64,000 bases of DNA from Undaria pinnatifida (GCA_012845835.1 JABAKD010000011.1:4820697-4884696); one strand, 5' to 3'; numbered from the stretch's first letter, positions 41,470-53,200 are shown. The notes: generated by a model not told the origin, from the letters alone. Program-made: numbers and translations.

Positions 41470-43255
41470 GTGATCATCAAAATACGGAACATCAGCATCA
41501 TCAAAAATCGTCATCACGTGCATCAACATGTATGCGCTGATAACTCTTCCCCGAAAGGACTACAGTGCTCATGTGCTAAACATGCGAACATCAAGGTCTT
41601 TCACAAAAAGAAGGATCGTTTTAATTGCAACAATTACGCGGGAGTTTCACTTGTTGACCATGCAGGTAAGGTACTGTTGAAAATCGCCGCGTCCCGCCTC
41701 AGCAGCTACTGCTGACATGGGGGAATCCTCCCCGAAGAACAGTGCGGATTTCGTCCGGCGCGATCGACAGTGGATATGCCGTTCGCCGTTCACCGACTGC
41801 AACAATTCGGACGACAGAGGAAAATCGCCTTGTGCATGTGCTTCAACGACCTGCAGAAAGCGTATGACTCCGTTGACCGAGACCTGCTGTGGCAAGCGCT
41901 CGCACGCTTCGGTGTACCAGCCAAGACGATTGCAGTTATCCGCCAGTGACGGCATATGGGCTCGCGTGCGTACGGACGACGGTGAGCGCTCCGAATGGTT
42001 TGACGTCACGCAGGGGCTGCGGCAGGGTTGCGTGCTATCGCCGTTGCTGGTCAACATGTTCTCGCCGCCTCGTTACATGCTGTTCTCGCTCGTTTCAGCG
42101 AGGATGAAGGCGTCGTGCAGCACCTAGTCCAGCTCGACGACGATAGGGCTGGCAGAGTCGATAACCGTCGGCATGCGTGCGGAGGGCTGTGTGGAGCATA
42201 CTTTACGCCGACGACGCAACCTTTGTCTCGAAAACGCCAGATGGGCTTGCTAAAATAATGGCAGTCATTGTGACCGTTCGAAGCAGCAGGATTCACGGCT
42301 TCGGAAAAAAATACGGAGACCATGCTGCTGCAAACACGGGATCTTGCATCCCGGGCTCCACCGTTCGCCATCGAAGCAGCAGAACAGAGGTATATACAGG
42401 CAAAGCAGTTTCTACATAATACCTTGGCTACGTTATCCACGAAGACAAGACGATGACCTCATGCTTGAGATCAAGCGACGCGTCCGACTCATGAGGGCAT
42501 GCTACAAACGGTTTGGTCCAGAGCTATACGACACAACGGCCGCTCGGCTCAGTCTGAAGGTCCGCCTGCTGAATGCGAAGGCGATTGAGACCCTGCTGTA
42601 CGGATATATGACGTGGACCCCCATTGCGGCTCACCATGACGAGCTCCGACAGGCGCACCTCGAAGCCCTCTGGCGAGTCCTTGGCTTCCAGCGTCGTACA
42701 GACCACACCAACCTTTCGTACGCCAAGGCCCGCCCTCAAGCAGACGAAATGCAAGAGCATCGAAACTACCATCCATGAATGGCAGCTCTTCTTTGCTGGT
42801 GTGATGGTACGGTAAAATAAGGGGTAATTACCCAGTCGAGTGATGTGCACAGATAGCAGGTGGAACAAAATCGGGACCAGGTGGGCCACAGAACAACTGG
42901 CTCAGAAACCTTCAGGAGAGACCACCTCGCCGTGTTTCGGTCCACCGAAGGCTCCATGGAAGATTTCCAATGGCAGTCTGGATTTGAAACCGGTCTGTGG
43001 ACCCATGCAGTAAAGAAGGCGGGCAAGTGGTACCGGGGGACCCTCGAATCAGCCAAACGGTTCGTGACCAGCTGGCACGCAGAGGACGAAAACAAGAGCT
43101 CGGAGGGCCGCCCAGCCCGGACGCGTGACGCACAAAGCCGATAAGAGGCGTAGGGGAAGTAGGGAAGCCGCTGTTGAAGACAGCAAGACGGAGACGGCAG
43201 ACAGCGTAGCACAGCAAGGCACAACGCCGACTAGTAGGGGGAACTTATCTACCTA
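41470..43255 (+). pseudogene. Decayed LINE reverse transcriptase
   Basis: Conserved RT blocks follow in order across changing frames: [15 protein letters not shown] (about 41632), [16 protein letters not shown] (about 41741), the motif A-like [18 protein letters not shown] (about 41839), the motif B-like [16 protein letters not shown] (about 42013), the motif C-like YADDATFVSKTPDG (about 42203) with the catalytic YADD, then thumb-like sequence (RLSLKVRLLNAKAIETLLYG, about 42545), LSYAKA (42713) and KKAGKWYRG (about 43012). At least four frameshifts and several stops break it. The endonuclease end is not present upstream. It is a dead copy of a non-LTR element related to the one at 27-28.7 kb, as judged by the shared end near 43190. 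Confidence 0.85.
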
Positions 43256-43319
43256 ACCTCAAGCTACTGCGACGACCTTGTGTTTTTTTTTTTTGTTTAC
43301 AAGTGTTCTTTGGATTGCA

Positions 43320-43600
43320 TGCTCCACCTCCCTCCGGAGGTGCAGTGTCAGCCGATACTGCGGTATTTCCACCGCCGGTATTCGGGTTTGTCCCTTTATT
43401 TTCCCCCCTTTTGATTCGCCCTTTCTGCTTTCCTTTTGGGTACCCTTGGGGGGCTATCGAGGCGATGGTGTCGGTATGGACACCGCCATCGAAGATACAG
43501 TAAGTAGAGGACAAACCAGGCAGCAATGCTCCTAACCCTCTAGTAGTTGCATTCGGAACCCAGCTTGGGTGCTGCCCCGACGCCGGCTGGATGGTGTCAT
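43320..43600 (+). repeat. R4 repeat, second copy
   Basis: Matches 11900-12250. It lies about 65 bp after the last LINE-like coding sequence, so R4 may be the 3' untranslated part of that LINE. Confidence 0.65.
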
Positions 43601-44640
43601 CAACGGTGCCATCTGCTTTGTTGCTGTGTTTTCGTTTGCCAATCTATTAGGCTTCGCTTTCGTATTCGTTCCAAGAGCGACGATAACGGAATTGGTACCA
43701 ACTTCGTAAGAAACAGTGTGCAGGTGATGGACCATGCGGCAATGCTCCTACTCCTAAGGACCTGCGGTAGGGCCAATCGAAACCCTGTATGATTGCTGCC
43801 GCCGACGAAAAGGGAGAGAGAAAACGTGCATAGACAATCGACAGATAAGGATGCAAATAAAGAAACAACAACATGTGCTGTGGGTGCGGAGATTTTGACA
43901 ACAACGGAGCGTCTGGGGGCAATGGAACGGAGAGCCAAGGTCCGGTGAATACCCGACGTTGGATGGATGTTGTTGCGATTCGCGCCCTCACAGGGTGGTT
44001 GGTTTTGCAACGGTCGTCCGGCTCTCGGACGCTGTCAATAAACCGTGGACATCCAAACATTGAGGGTACGTTATGGCCTTCTGTGCCTCGAGAAACTGTA
44101 TCCAGGGGGTGGAGTACTCGCCCCCCCCTCCCTTGTGGCAAGGGGGGGAGTCCCCCCTCTCATCGTCTCTCTTTCATACATACATTGTGTACTGTTGACG
44201 GCAGTTGAGGATGAGTGTTATTTATTTATTTTTTGATGGAATCCTGAGAAATTGAAAACGTCATATCTCTCCCCGAACAACCAAAAGGCGCTCGACGTTA
44301 TTCTTAAATCCGTTGGTACTACCAATTTCGAGCGCGTCACCACAAATGGAAGAGGTTTTCACCAAATACTGAGGGTCTTAGAGCAAAAACCAGATTTTGG
44401 ACTTTTCCACCTACACGTGTTTTGCACGGAAATGTCGAAAATACGGTTTTGGCTCCAGGACCCTGAGAATTCGGTGAAAACTCCTTCGTTTTTCGTGACG
44501 TGCCGTGGTTGATACCACCAACTCATCGAAGAAAAGGATATTGAGTTCGTTTTACGGAATATATGGCGCTGCTTAATTTCAGAATCTCGTACTAAAAACA
44601 ACGCTAATCCCAAACTATTGCACAATTCTATATACATTGT
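43601..44640. other. Spacer with local echoes of R4 and CTTGTGGCAAG units
   Basis: A second GCGGCAATGCTCCTACTCCT phrase at 43737 echoes R4. At 44126-44156 there are isolated CTTGTGGCAAG units. Frames of 111-164 codons occur on both strands (43647-44141 minus, 43873-44208 plus) without recognisable domains. The segment at 44260-44510 shares weak phrases with 40.2 kb. Confidence 0.4.
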
Positions 44641-44679
44641 GTCCGTTTGGGCCTCGATAAACGGCTTATGAAGGGTGGG

Positions 44680-45140
44680 CTATCACACTCCCCCCCCTCC
44701 CCCCCCCTTGTGGCAAGAAGGACGAGTCCCCCCCTTGTGGCAAGGGTGGGCTACCTTCCCCCCCCCCCCCCCCCCCCCCTTGTGGCAAGAAAACGAGTCC
44801 CCCTCTTGTGGCAAGGGTGGGCTACTCTCCTCCCCCCCCCTCCTCGTGGCAAGAGGGATGAATCCCCCCCTTGTGGCAAGGGGGGGGTACTCTCCCCCCC
44901 CCCTTTGTGGCAAGAGGGACGAGTTCGCCCGTTGTGGCAAGGGGGGAGATCCCCCCTCCTTGTGGCAAGGCGGGGCTACTCTCCCCCCCCTCCCTTTGTG
45001 GCGAGGACGAGTTCCCCCGTTGTGGCAAGGGGGGAAAGCCCCCCTCCTTGTGACAAGGGAAGGGGGTCCCCCATCTTGTGGCAAGGGACGAGGTCCCCCA
45101 CCTCGTGGCACGGGACGAGGTCCCCCTCCCTGTGCCAACG
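44680..45140. repeat. CTTGTGGCAAG tandem array with C/G runs
   Basis: Some seventeen units of about 26-35 bp centre on the small palindrome CTTGTGGCAAG, separated by C-rich runs and GAGG.ACGAGTCCCCC phrases. Long frames are open on both strands: plus 44647-45384 (Pro-Pro-Leu-Trp-Gln/Val-Ala-Arg repeats) and minus 44683-45207 and 44822-45466. No known protein is indicated; the openness follows from the repeat lacking stops. Confidence 0.85.
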
Positions 45141-45755
45141 TGTCGCGGGTGCTTGGGATGCAGATCACCCCTATGATATTCAAGCGGGATCGCTCGTCGT
45201 CGCCCACCCAAGAGGACTAAACCAGGAGACGGCTCATGAGATACGGCACTACAAGCCGTTGGGGACGTCGGGGTACGGCAAGGAGCTGTCTCTGGTGCAG
45301 CCGGAAGAGAGGGTCTTCCGGACGAGGAGGAGAAGCGGCGATTCCAAGCAATTGTCGGCAGCGCCATGCGCCACAGTCGGATAACACACCACGGCATAGC
45401 GTACGCGGTAAACCAATTTTCAATGGGAATGTCTAAACCTTTGCACACACGGGAGCAGCCAAGCATCTGCTTCGGTACCTACCCGGGACGGTGGGTTTTG
45501 GCACATCACCTAACAAGCAAGGCGGGTTTAGGCTCATCGCGTGCTCACACGGCAATTGCGGTAACCAACCCGGACAACGTGAAGTCAACTTCATCGGAAC
45601 CGCTGCAGCCCTGCTGTTTGGTGGGACTGTCGGAGCTTTCGGAGTCGCCACAACGGGGAACGTGGGGTCGCCGAAGAGTCTTTCGGCATCGGTCCACAAC
45701 AACGCAATGCATTTTGGCAAAAACCGGGAGGTGAACGTTTTCTGGGAATTCTGCA
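45141..45755. other. GC-rich stretch flanking the array, unassigned
   Basis: The plus frame from the array continues to 45384 with non-repeat sequence (KPLGTSGYGKELSLVQPEER). Another at 45491-45772 contains NFIGTAAALLFGGTVGAFGV, a hydrophobic segment. These could be exon remnants, but no splice pattern or family match could be made. Confidence 0.25.
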
Positions 45756-45759
45756 TCAT

Positions 45760-45995
45760 CATCGATCGTTGAGGGCTGCGGGATCATCGCTTCTGCGGTC
45801 GCGGAACATCATCGTTCAGGGCAGCGCCAGAACATTGTTTCTGGCGTCGATGAAGATCATCGTCGTTTAGGGCTGTGTCGGAGCATCGTTTCTGGGATCG
45901 CTGGACATCGGTTGGGCTGCTGGAACGTTGTTTATGGGGTCGCTGAACATCATGGTCGTTTGGGACTAGGAGGGCATCATTTGTGGGGCCTATGC
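45760..45995 (+). repeat. Degenerate tandem repeat with CATCGTTTCTGG.GTCG
   Basis: Four to five units of roughly 40-65 bp with GGGCTG..GGA.CATCGTTTCTG and GGTCGCTGAACATCATCGTC motifs. No frame-conserving period is obvious. Confidence 0.55.
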
Positions 45996-46515
45996 ACCGT
46001 CGTCGTCTATTTGGATCGCCAGGAGGGCATCTGCGTTGCGTGGGGTCGCACCATCTTCGCGGAGATTTAGTTGTTCCGCATATTGTAAATAGAGCCACAG
46101 TTCCACATATTGTAAGTGGTGCATTGCCTGTGGGACTGTTACACACCCAGCTGGCTTCCTCAAGCAGTGGCAAAAGCCGCAAGCCGCGAAAAAAAAAGGC
46201 TCGTGTTCACCGTCCACTTCATATCTCGGTATTTTCGTGGGGAAGCTGCTCTTGACTGCTACAAATAACCCTACACGGCGGTGGTGGTCTCCCTTGCAGG
46301 GCCCATGTGTGCTAAACAGCCAACAATAAACCGGCATAATACAAGACACCGGCACAACTGAGTATAGTACAGGTGCTGGCAATACTACAGCAGGTTCCAG
46401 CCGCGCCAAGCAATTCCACTTCAGCACTATGGCGGCAACAGGCACTATTCCATCAGCGCCATTATCCGGAGATCCTCACTTGTATCGTATATACGTATAC
46501 AAGCACCACCAGTGG
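45996..46515. other. Spacer, nothing recognised
   Basis: A duplicated phrase around GAGCCACAGTTCCACATATTG (46062-46111). Otherwise no feature. Confidence 0.4.
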
Positions 46516-46520
46516 CGACT

Positions 46521-46800
46521 GATTCTACGATAGCCGCCCGTCAAAACGAGCGATTTTCTTTGACGAACGTTTCATGGCTGCTCGACACGAGGAAGGATTC
46601 TGTTAAAAAAAAAAAACTCTCACATGTATTTTCTTGTTCTTGCAATGAACTACTACTATCGAACGATGACGTCGGGGTGGCAAGGGGCACCATACTTCAG
46701 AAGGTACGGCCGGGAGCTGGTTTTAATAACCGGCGGTTTCGTTAAAAAAAAAATTAAGGTGGAGCCGCAGAACGACTCTGGCCCTACCGTGTAGTCCCAC
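46521..46800 (+). repeat. R2 repeat copy
   Basis: GATTCTACGATAGCCGCCCG, TTTGACGAACGTTTCATGGC, GACGTCGGGGTGGCAAGGGG and GGTACGGCCGGGAGCTGG. It contains A-runs at 46603 and 46744. Confidence 0.75.
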
Positions 46801-47135
46801 CTCTAACTCTTCTATATAGATTACCCAAAAATTAGCCGGAACATGACCTTGGGAGAGGTGACACGTCATCAGCCGAGGCTTAGGCTGCGCTAGAAGAGGG
46901 CGATGCGTCAGCCGAGACGGCGCCGGAGGGTCCTCTTGGTGCACCCCCAGGGTCCTCTTGGTACCACCCCTACGCGGTGACCGCCGCCAGGCCCGAAACA
47001 GGTGAAACAAACCCCCCAACTAGACATTTTCGAGGCTCTTTTCTTCACTTGCGGAGCTCTATGTATGCCCGACCCACCTCAACAACCAACTGCTGTCTAC
47101 AAAAGTTGTCATGCTTGACCCTTTCAGGCACCGCA
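46801..47135. other. Spacer, nothing recognised
   Basis: A minus frame at 46723-47019 (98 codons) has no domain; an AGGGTCCTCTTGGT phrase is duplicated (46926 and 46949). Confidence 0.4.
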
Positions 47136-47140
47136 GTCCC

Positions 47141-47490
47141 GACATGTGGATAAAACACTTGGAGTTAGACTAGCTAGGATCATTCTAGGAGCTGGAAATG
47201 AGGTTATGTCCCGACATGTGGACAAAACACTTGGAGTTAGACTAGGATCATTCTAGGAGCTGGAAATGAGGTTATGTCCCGACATGTGGACAAAACACTT
47301 GGAGTTAGACTAGGATCATTCTAGGAGCTGGAAATGAGGTTATGTCCCGACATGTGGACAAAACACTTGGAGTTAGACTAGGATCATTCTAGGAGCTGGA
47401 AATGAGGTTATGTTCCGACATTTGGACAAAACACTTTGAATCAGACTAGGGTAACTCTAGGAGTTGGAAATGGGTTATAAGGTATCTATA
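47141..47490 (+). repeat. 68-bp minisatellite, five units
   Basis: Units start with GACATGTGGA at 47141, 47213, 47281, 47349 and 47418. The first has an extra TAGC (72 bp), the fourth one extra A (69 bp), and the last is diverged. Each contains AAAACACTTGGAGTTAGACT and TAGGAGCTGGAAATGAGGTT. Single diverged units occur inverted at 51340-51395 and 60028-60105. Confidence 0.95.
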
Positions 47491-47795
47491 GGTATAAGGT
47501 ACCTTACAACACTGGTACTGCGAAAACGTATTCCCATATAGTAATTCCAAGAAACTTGTTCCCTCCAAAAAAAAAACGCGAGTGCGGTTCAAAAAGGGGG
47601 CCCATTGAACAACCCCATTTTTTGCTATGAACATGATTATTCGACTTCACAGATACTACTATTGACTTTTTGGGAGGATACTCAGATTTACATCGGAACG
47701 GCATCTACGCTATGTTGCCGGAGGGCGAAAATAACAAGAATAAGAAGATGCATGGGATACCAGGTATTTCAATCGTACTTTTTACTTTTTGGCTC
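47491..47795. other. Spacer, nothing recognised
   Basis: A phrase ATTCCCATATAGTAATTCCA near 47530, with GGGGGCCCATTGAACAACCCC, recurs in variant form at 48440-48520. Confidence 0.4.
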
Positions 47796-47799
47796 ATCC

Positions 47800-47985
47800 C
47801 CATCTATCTATTATCTTCCCTCGCTTTTTTCGTTTTCCTTCTCCCTGCCGTACACGTAACTCAGACCCAGGGTCAGCAAGCAGGCTCTTCTCCCCCTCCC
47901 CACTACGGTACGCGCCTTCGTTTTCATCGCGAGAAATATTCAGTGCTTTCTTCCCTCGTCGACTCGCGTCGAGTTGTGCTCAGTT
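47800..47985 (-). mobile_element. SINE family S, body fragment, minus
   Basis: The reverse complement carries GACGCGAGTCGACGAGGGAA, GAAAACGAAGGCGCGTACCG and CTGACCCTGGGTCTGAGTTA, matching 55910-56060 and 16925-17050. Confidence 0.6.
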
Positions 47986-48226
47986 AGACCGGGTACCATA
48001 CCGGTATATATCAGTATCACGAACTGCCATATTGCAGAACACAAATAAAGGGGATTCTCAACGATATTGTGGGTTTTAGGAGTTGCTCAGTCAGAACCAG
48101 TTTCAAGCAACAAAAAAAGTTCCACCCAATATCGTAGCACTCTCCAAAAAAATATGTTGGCCTAATTTTGCTACCTGCCCCCCTCATGGTAGCGAAGCAC
48201 ACGTTCACATATGTAGTCTATATTAT

Positions 48227-48415
48227 AAAAATAAAAATACACTTCAGCTGTGAGATCGAAGAGTTTGTCGAAACTCACATTTAGCAAGCTGTGCGTGATA
48301 CTCCGATCGCGCGTATTACGGGTTGTGTGTCCTCATTAAGGATATAGGTCGGCGACTCCCCTTGCAACTACAGTGTAGCTATCAGGGTCAACAGGGTGAT
48401 GTTAGTCAGTACATA
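48227..48415 (+). repeat. R1 repeat copy
   Basis: CACTTCAGCTGTGAGATCGA through GGTCAACAGGGTGATGTTAG. A second, short R1 start lies at 48549-48592. Confidence 0.8.
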
Positions 48416-48599
48416 TACGAGTGGTGACCAAAAACGTAATCCCGTAGTAATTCCAAGTAGCTTGTCCGCCAAAAAACGCAGGCGCAGTTCTAAAGGGGGC
48501 CCAATGAGCAACCCCACGTTTTCAACATAGAAGTACACATATATATTATAAAAAAAATGAAAAATACACTCCAGCTGTGAGGTCGATACATTATAGCGA

Positions 48600-49120
48600 C
48601 TGCTATAATATATTGATGTAGAACGCCCGCGGGCTTTCAACAAGATTTCGGGGCAGGAATTCCTCAAGTCAGAACTAGTTCAGCAAAAAAAAAATGCCAC
48701 CCATATCGTGCAACGCTTACTAAAACTAGGTTAGACAAGCAGCAGTGCTACCTGCCCCCATCGTGGCAGAGCACACGTTCACACACGCATATACATACCT
48801 ACATATACACACATATATATACAGATATTGACCACAGAGTAATCCCACGCCCGAGGTAGTGATGCACCAGAAGTTTCTGGATTTCTAACATGGAATCCTC
48901 GGACCTAGGCAACGGCTGGGGGTGTACCCACCCCATCTTTTCGCTACCGGTTCCAAGCCAGTCGCACGAGTGACTCTGTACCTCACGCGAACGAAACGAC
49001 TTTACACGATTGCTTGGCGCAAGCGCGGCTAACTATTGCATCGCGGAATCACATCGCGAAATAATAATAAAAAAAAAAAACAAGCTTGAGATCCCACGAT
49101 TGCTTGGCGCAGCGCGGCTA
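48600..49120. other. Spacer with GCTTGGCGCA phrases
   Basis: CACGATTGCTTGGCGCAAGC (49006) and CACGATTGCTTGGCGCAGCG (49096) form a local repeat, and related phrases lie at 4.54 and 51.6 kb. The segment 49033-49093 is repeated at 49904-49988. Confidence 0.5.
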
Positions 49121-49901
49121 TAAGGCCATTTCTTATGCAGTCGGATTCGTCAGGCGAAAACGGCCTTTTTCAACTGAAGCCCAAATCGGGCTTTCTTACG
49201 CAGTCGAAAAAGGGCTTTCTCAACTCAACTTTTTGCGACTGAGAATTCCGACTGGCGGATCCAGTCGAACAATTCGATTTTGTCGACTGGATCCTCTAGT
49301 CGAAAAACTCAGTCGAAAAAGTTTTATACGCTTTTTTTGAACCGATCGCATCACCCATCCCACTACCAAACACACACCCACACGCACGGCCACACGGCCG
49401 CACACCCATACCAGGTACCACACTGCAGTATCATACAAGGCACTGACGTTTGCTTGGCTATCACTGCTGTTGCTTCTCGCAGCAAGTCAGCGTGGCGCAT
49501 TCCTAGTTCCGCTCGCCAGCAGCGTGTATCATACGACGGCAGCAGCGCGCGGTCTCGATCCCATGCTGCCAACAACGGCTGCGCCTGCTGTAGCTTTGGC
49601 GGCTCTCGGCTGAGTGCAACTCCAAGAACATAGCTTTGGCGGCCTTCGGCTAAGCCCAAAGCCACCAACTCGCTGGGACGAAGGTTCGTCAAGCCGTTGC
49701 TCGCGGAGACAGCGCGAAGCACAGAGCTGCCAACCAATTTCGCCTGCTGTACAGCAGTACTCCCTCACACCAACCGCCTCTAGGAAGAGCACAAAAACTA
49801 TAAAATCAACTCGACTGACGATGCGAAGAAGGACCAGAAGAATCCAGTCGAAAAGGGCCGTTTTCGACTGGCGGAATCCGACTGCATAAGAAATGGCCTA
49901 A
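49121..49901. mobile_element. MITE M1, 775 bp, TAA-flanked, GGCC termini
   Basis: The element is 49124-49898, flanked by TAA on both sides. Ends GGCCATTTCTTATGCAGTCG and its exact inverse, extending to about 55 bp with changes (GCGAAAACGGCC / GGCCGTTTTCG). A three-base TWA/TTA-type duplication and G-rich ends suit PIF/Harbinger-derived MITEs. The interior has CAGTCGAAAAAG sub-repeats (49145-49330), a CAC-rich tract and a doubled TAGCTTTGGCGG phrase. Confidence 0.78.
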
Positions 49902-49903
49902 AT

Positions 49904-50110
49904 TTTGCATCGCAGAATCACGTCGCAAAATCTGAAAGAGAAAAAAACGAAAAAAACGAAAAAAAAAACACAAGCTTGAGACCCGCAAAAAAAGGAATAG
50001 GGGATAACTCGCGCGAGAGACTCAGAGAGAGGGCCTCTGCAAAACAAAACAAAACAAAAAAACGAAAAAAAAGGACCTCCCTATCGTAGCACCGGTCTCT
50101 CATCTTCTGA
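49904..50110. repeat. Direct repeat of the sequence left of M1, then A-rich tract
   Basis: TTTTGCATCGCAGAATCACG, then AACACAAGCTTGAGACCCGC, parallels 49033-49095. The spacing between these phrases differs. This suggests M1 landed between, or into one of, two copies of a small repeat. Confidence 0.55.
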
Positions 50111-50119
50111 GCTCACAAC

Positions 50120-50778
50120 ATGTCGCCCGGAACACGACGTCGAATACATTCGTCCGCGCGCAACCTCGCCAACACTTTTCCACGCGCTACGAGTAATCAC
50201 CCTGTGACAAATACTCCAACAAAACGAACATGTCAACCGATGGCTCCACACTTGGCACGAGCTCAACCGGTCAGAGACCTTCTCGGCCCCACAAAAAAAT
50301 TGCGACCCCTCCCCACCGTTGGGTGGCTCCAAAAGGTGCTAATAGTCCTATCGTATCAAGAGTCCTTGCCGCCCGCTCGGTCCGTCCGCTCCTACCCACC
50401 TTGCTTACGCTTACCGTCAAAAACACAAGAATCGGAGGTCACCTGAGGGGCGTAAGGGCCATGTCCCGGCATGCCGACTCCGAGCGGGGGGGACACTTCC
50501 ACGCCATTTCCCGCGGCGGGGAGCACTCCCACGCGTTTTGTCGCGTCGTATTCCGATGCATCGGTGTGTGCCTTCATGGTTTGTCGCTATCAGGCGTGGG
50601 TTCCGGTCATACAGATGAAAATATGCTTCCACGGCCACGGGCTGACGAACGGACCCACTCCACCGATGGCGGAGATATTGCGTTGTGTGCTCTGATCTTG
50701 TTTTTGAAAGAACGCCCACTGCGCTTGCGGAAATGTTGTTGCTGTTTTCTCATCCACATTTTGAAGCACGCACACTAA
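50120..50778 (+). other. Low-stop open region, possibly coding
   Basis: Three overlapping plus frames are open: 50120-50446, 50230-50778 (182 codons) and 50471-50695. The longest starts MSTDGSTLGTSSTGQRPSRP, is Ser/Pro/His/Arg-rich and ends in a Cys-rich hydrophobic tail. No domain or homologous copy was recognised, and several competing open frames weaken the case. Confidence 0.25.
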
Positions 50779-50956
50779 CTGTGTACGCGCGTGGTCTTGA
50801 TGGGAGAAGTAGAAGGGATGGGGGGATGGGGGTCTGTATTATTTCTGTGTAGCTGCTCATTCGTGGACTACGTTGAAGTGTATGCCATGCCCTGCCTGCA
50901 CGTTTGTCGAATGGAAAACAAACGCAACAGCAAATAAATCGTGTGCATACCATGTA

Positions 50957-51245
50957 CCTTTTTTTTCAATCGTCACTTTACTCCCCTGCTCAATTCGTAA
51001 GAGGCTTTACGACCTCCTCTCGACAAGCCGTGGCCACAGGTGTCTTCCCTTCTCCTCCCCGGTGCTTGCATTCATTCTTATCGCTCATAGGGTTCAGCCT
51101 TCCCACCTTTCAGCTTTTTATGCTCGGTCGGTTGTCATCGAATTTTGCTAACTCACACTTTCCGCTCGTCATTTTTACGCAAGAAAAAGTCCCTAGGAGC
51201 ATGACTATGCACTGTTAATACGGAGGGTTCGAACCCGCGTTATTA
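50957..51245 (-). mobile_element. SINE family S, minus copy
   Basis: The minus strand has a palindromic B-box-like GGGTTCGAACCC near 51228, then TTGCGTAAAAATGACGAGCG, GGGAAGACACCTGTGGCCAC, GGCTTGTCGAG, and an A-tail corresponding to T8 near 50958. Confidence 0.65.
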
Positions 51246-51249
51246 TTCA

Positions 51250-52370
51250 CTTTTAGTAGGGACAAAATTCACCTACTACAGCACAGGGGATGCTTGCCTG
51301 CCTGCCTGCCTGCCTGGTACTGATCAGCCCTTTTCCAAGTCCCAAACTATCCCTAGTCTAATTCGAACTGTTTTGTCCCCATATCGGGAGTGCGGTGCAA
51401 AAAAAGGGTTCCTTCACCTTTCGCAAGGCAATCCAACAGAGGACAGGAACACGAAGACACACTCCGGTGGGTTGTGGCATCTGTTGTTGCTATTAATACT
51501 ACTTTTGACCAAATTCGCGGTAAGGGGGGTACCCCGTTCTCCACCACTAGATTTGAGCCACTCACTCGCACGAGTGACCCTGCACCCCACCGACTAAATA
51601 AAGCACTTCAGGCGAAATTTGATTGGCGCAGCGTAGCCAACCCTTCCACTGCGGATTAATATCTCAAAATTAACATAGGGCCGCAAAGAAACAGCGGGGA
51701 TCACTCTGCGCGAGTGAGTCCGGGCCACTGCGAAAAAAAAAAAAAAAAATTGACCCCCCTGCAGATAGTAATCACACCAGAAGACAATGTATAACTCATT
51801 GGCGCTGTCATGCATAAGCAATAAGGTCCGCACAAGGTGCCGAAGTCTGTCTTATGAGCGGTTCTTGGAAGGATGCAGTTCACCCTTCATGCGGCTCGCG
51901 GAGCACCTCACGGCGCTTCGCGCTTGGTGCAAGCAGTGTCTGCCTGCTTGGCGAAAACCCGGCGCGCTCCGTCCCGGCATAGTAGGGATGCGAGGGTCTA
52001 TGGTCATACGACTACGGCCATGCACAAACTGAGCACACACACACACCCTCCGGCAGTGGCATTGGTCCTCTACTGTCTCTACGTTTTCCTCTCCACACAT
52101 GTGCAGCACGACCTTCAACATCCATCACGCGCAACACAACCTCGGAAAGAAGGAAAAACAAGGCGAAAAAATATTTAAAAGAAAAAAAAAAAGAAGCAAA
52201 AGCAAAAGTAAAATATCAAATGAATACGTACCACAAGCTTGTGGACGCGTAACGCCTGGAGTCTACACCTCTACTAATGTCCCTGCTCCAGCAGTAGCAC
52301 CGACTTAAAACATCGATCCATCCCCCATCTACTACTATCTACGATACCTGCCTCACCTTTCCCTCTGTGG
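51250..52370. other. Spacer with small repeats
   Basis: (TGCC)n at 51296-51318; an inverted single unit of the 68-bp minisatellite (51340-51395); a CACTCGCACGAGTGACCCTG phrase with GGCGCAGCGTAGCC (51558-51640); A17 at 51733; and the inverted copy of the 1121-1205 repeat at 51953-52040. A basic Lys-rich frame near 52150-52210 is low-complexity. Confidence 0.5.
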
Positions 52371-52379
52371 TTACACGAC

Positions 52380-53200
52380 GCGTGCAACGATAGAGGTATA
52401 CCTTTTTTTGGCGAAAACTTATTTTATGAAAATGACGGGTGGGGGGGCTCGTCAACCCTAGACCATCGAAAGCAAAATTATCATTTCGATTAAAAGAAAG
52501 GCACCATGTATGCTACGATAGAGGTGTACCTTTTTTTGGCGAAAATGGTTTCTGAATGACGGGCCTCCTTAACCCAAAATCGTCGGAAATTGGCCTTTTT
52601 CTATTTTTTTGGGGGGGCATGATTCTCGTCGTTCCACCTAGGCCACGGGATGTTTCATCCGGTGTAGCAGTTTTGTTTTTCTCCAAATCGAGGAAACTTG
52701 CCTCAGAGAAAGAAAGCGGTGCACCTCTGTCGTAGCACGCGCGCCGTAATTGTTTTCGGGGGTATGTGCCTCGTACTCGTAGACCGTAGCGGGTTTGTTC
52801 ATCGCTTCGCTCTTTCTTTTCAGTCGACTCACGAATACCTAGTTTTTTGCCTTGAAGGGCCCAAAAAAATTCCTCCCTTAAGTGGTTAAGAGCCTCAGCA
52901 AAAAAAAGAAAAAAAACAGTGCACCTCTCTACCGTAGCACGTGCTACGGTAGAGATGCACCACTTTTTTTTCTTAATACTACCCCTCACTTTCCGAGCTC
53001 AAGACCTCGCCCAAAAACTGATTTGGCAGGAAAAATAAAACTGCTACAAACCGAACGAAAAATCCCGTGGCCTGGGTACACAACGAGAATCACGCAAAAA
53101 AAAAAACGGTCCATTTCCAGCGATTTTGGGATAAGGAGCCCCGTCATTCAGAAAAAAAACAACCAAAAAAGAAAGTGCACTCTCTCTATCGCAGCATACT
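52380..53200. mobile_element. Cluster of MITE M3 copies
   Basis: Left-end pieces at 52385, a full copy at about 52508-52742, a right-end piece ending at 52940 and another copy starting at once (about 52940-53200). The middle junction makes a palindrome with CTACCGTAGCACGTGCTACGGTAG (shortened) as its core. The interior shares TTTTTTTGGCGAAAATGG, TTTCTGAATGACGGG and CCCAAAATCGTCGGAAATTG. Confidence 0.7.

Noticed and set aside
44647..45466. Proline-rich proteins of 174-245 residues on either strand
   Set aside because: Both strands are open over the same repeat and no domain or codon bias favours either.
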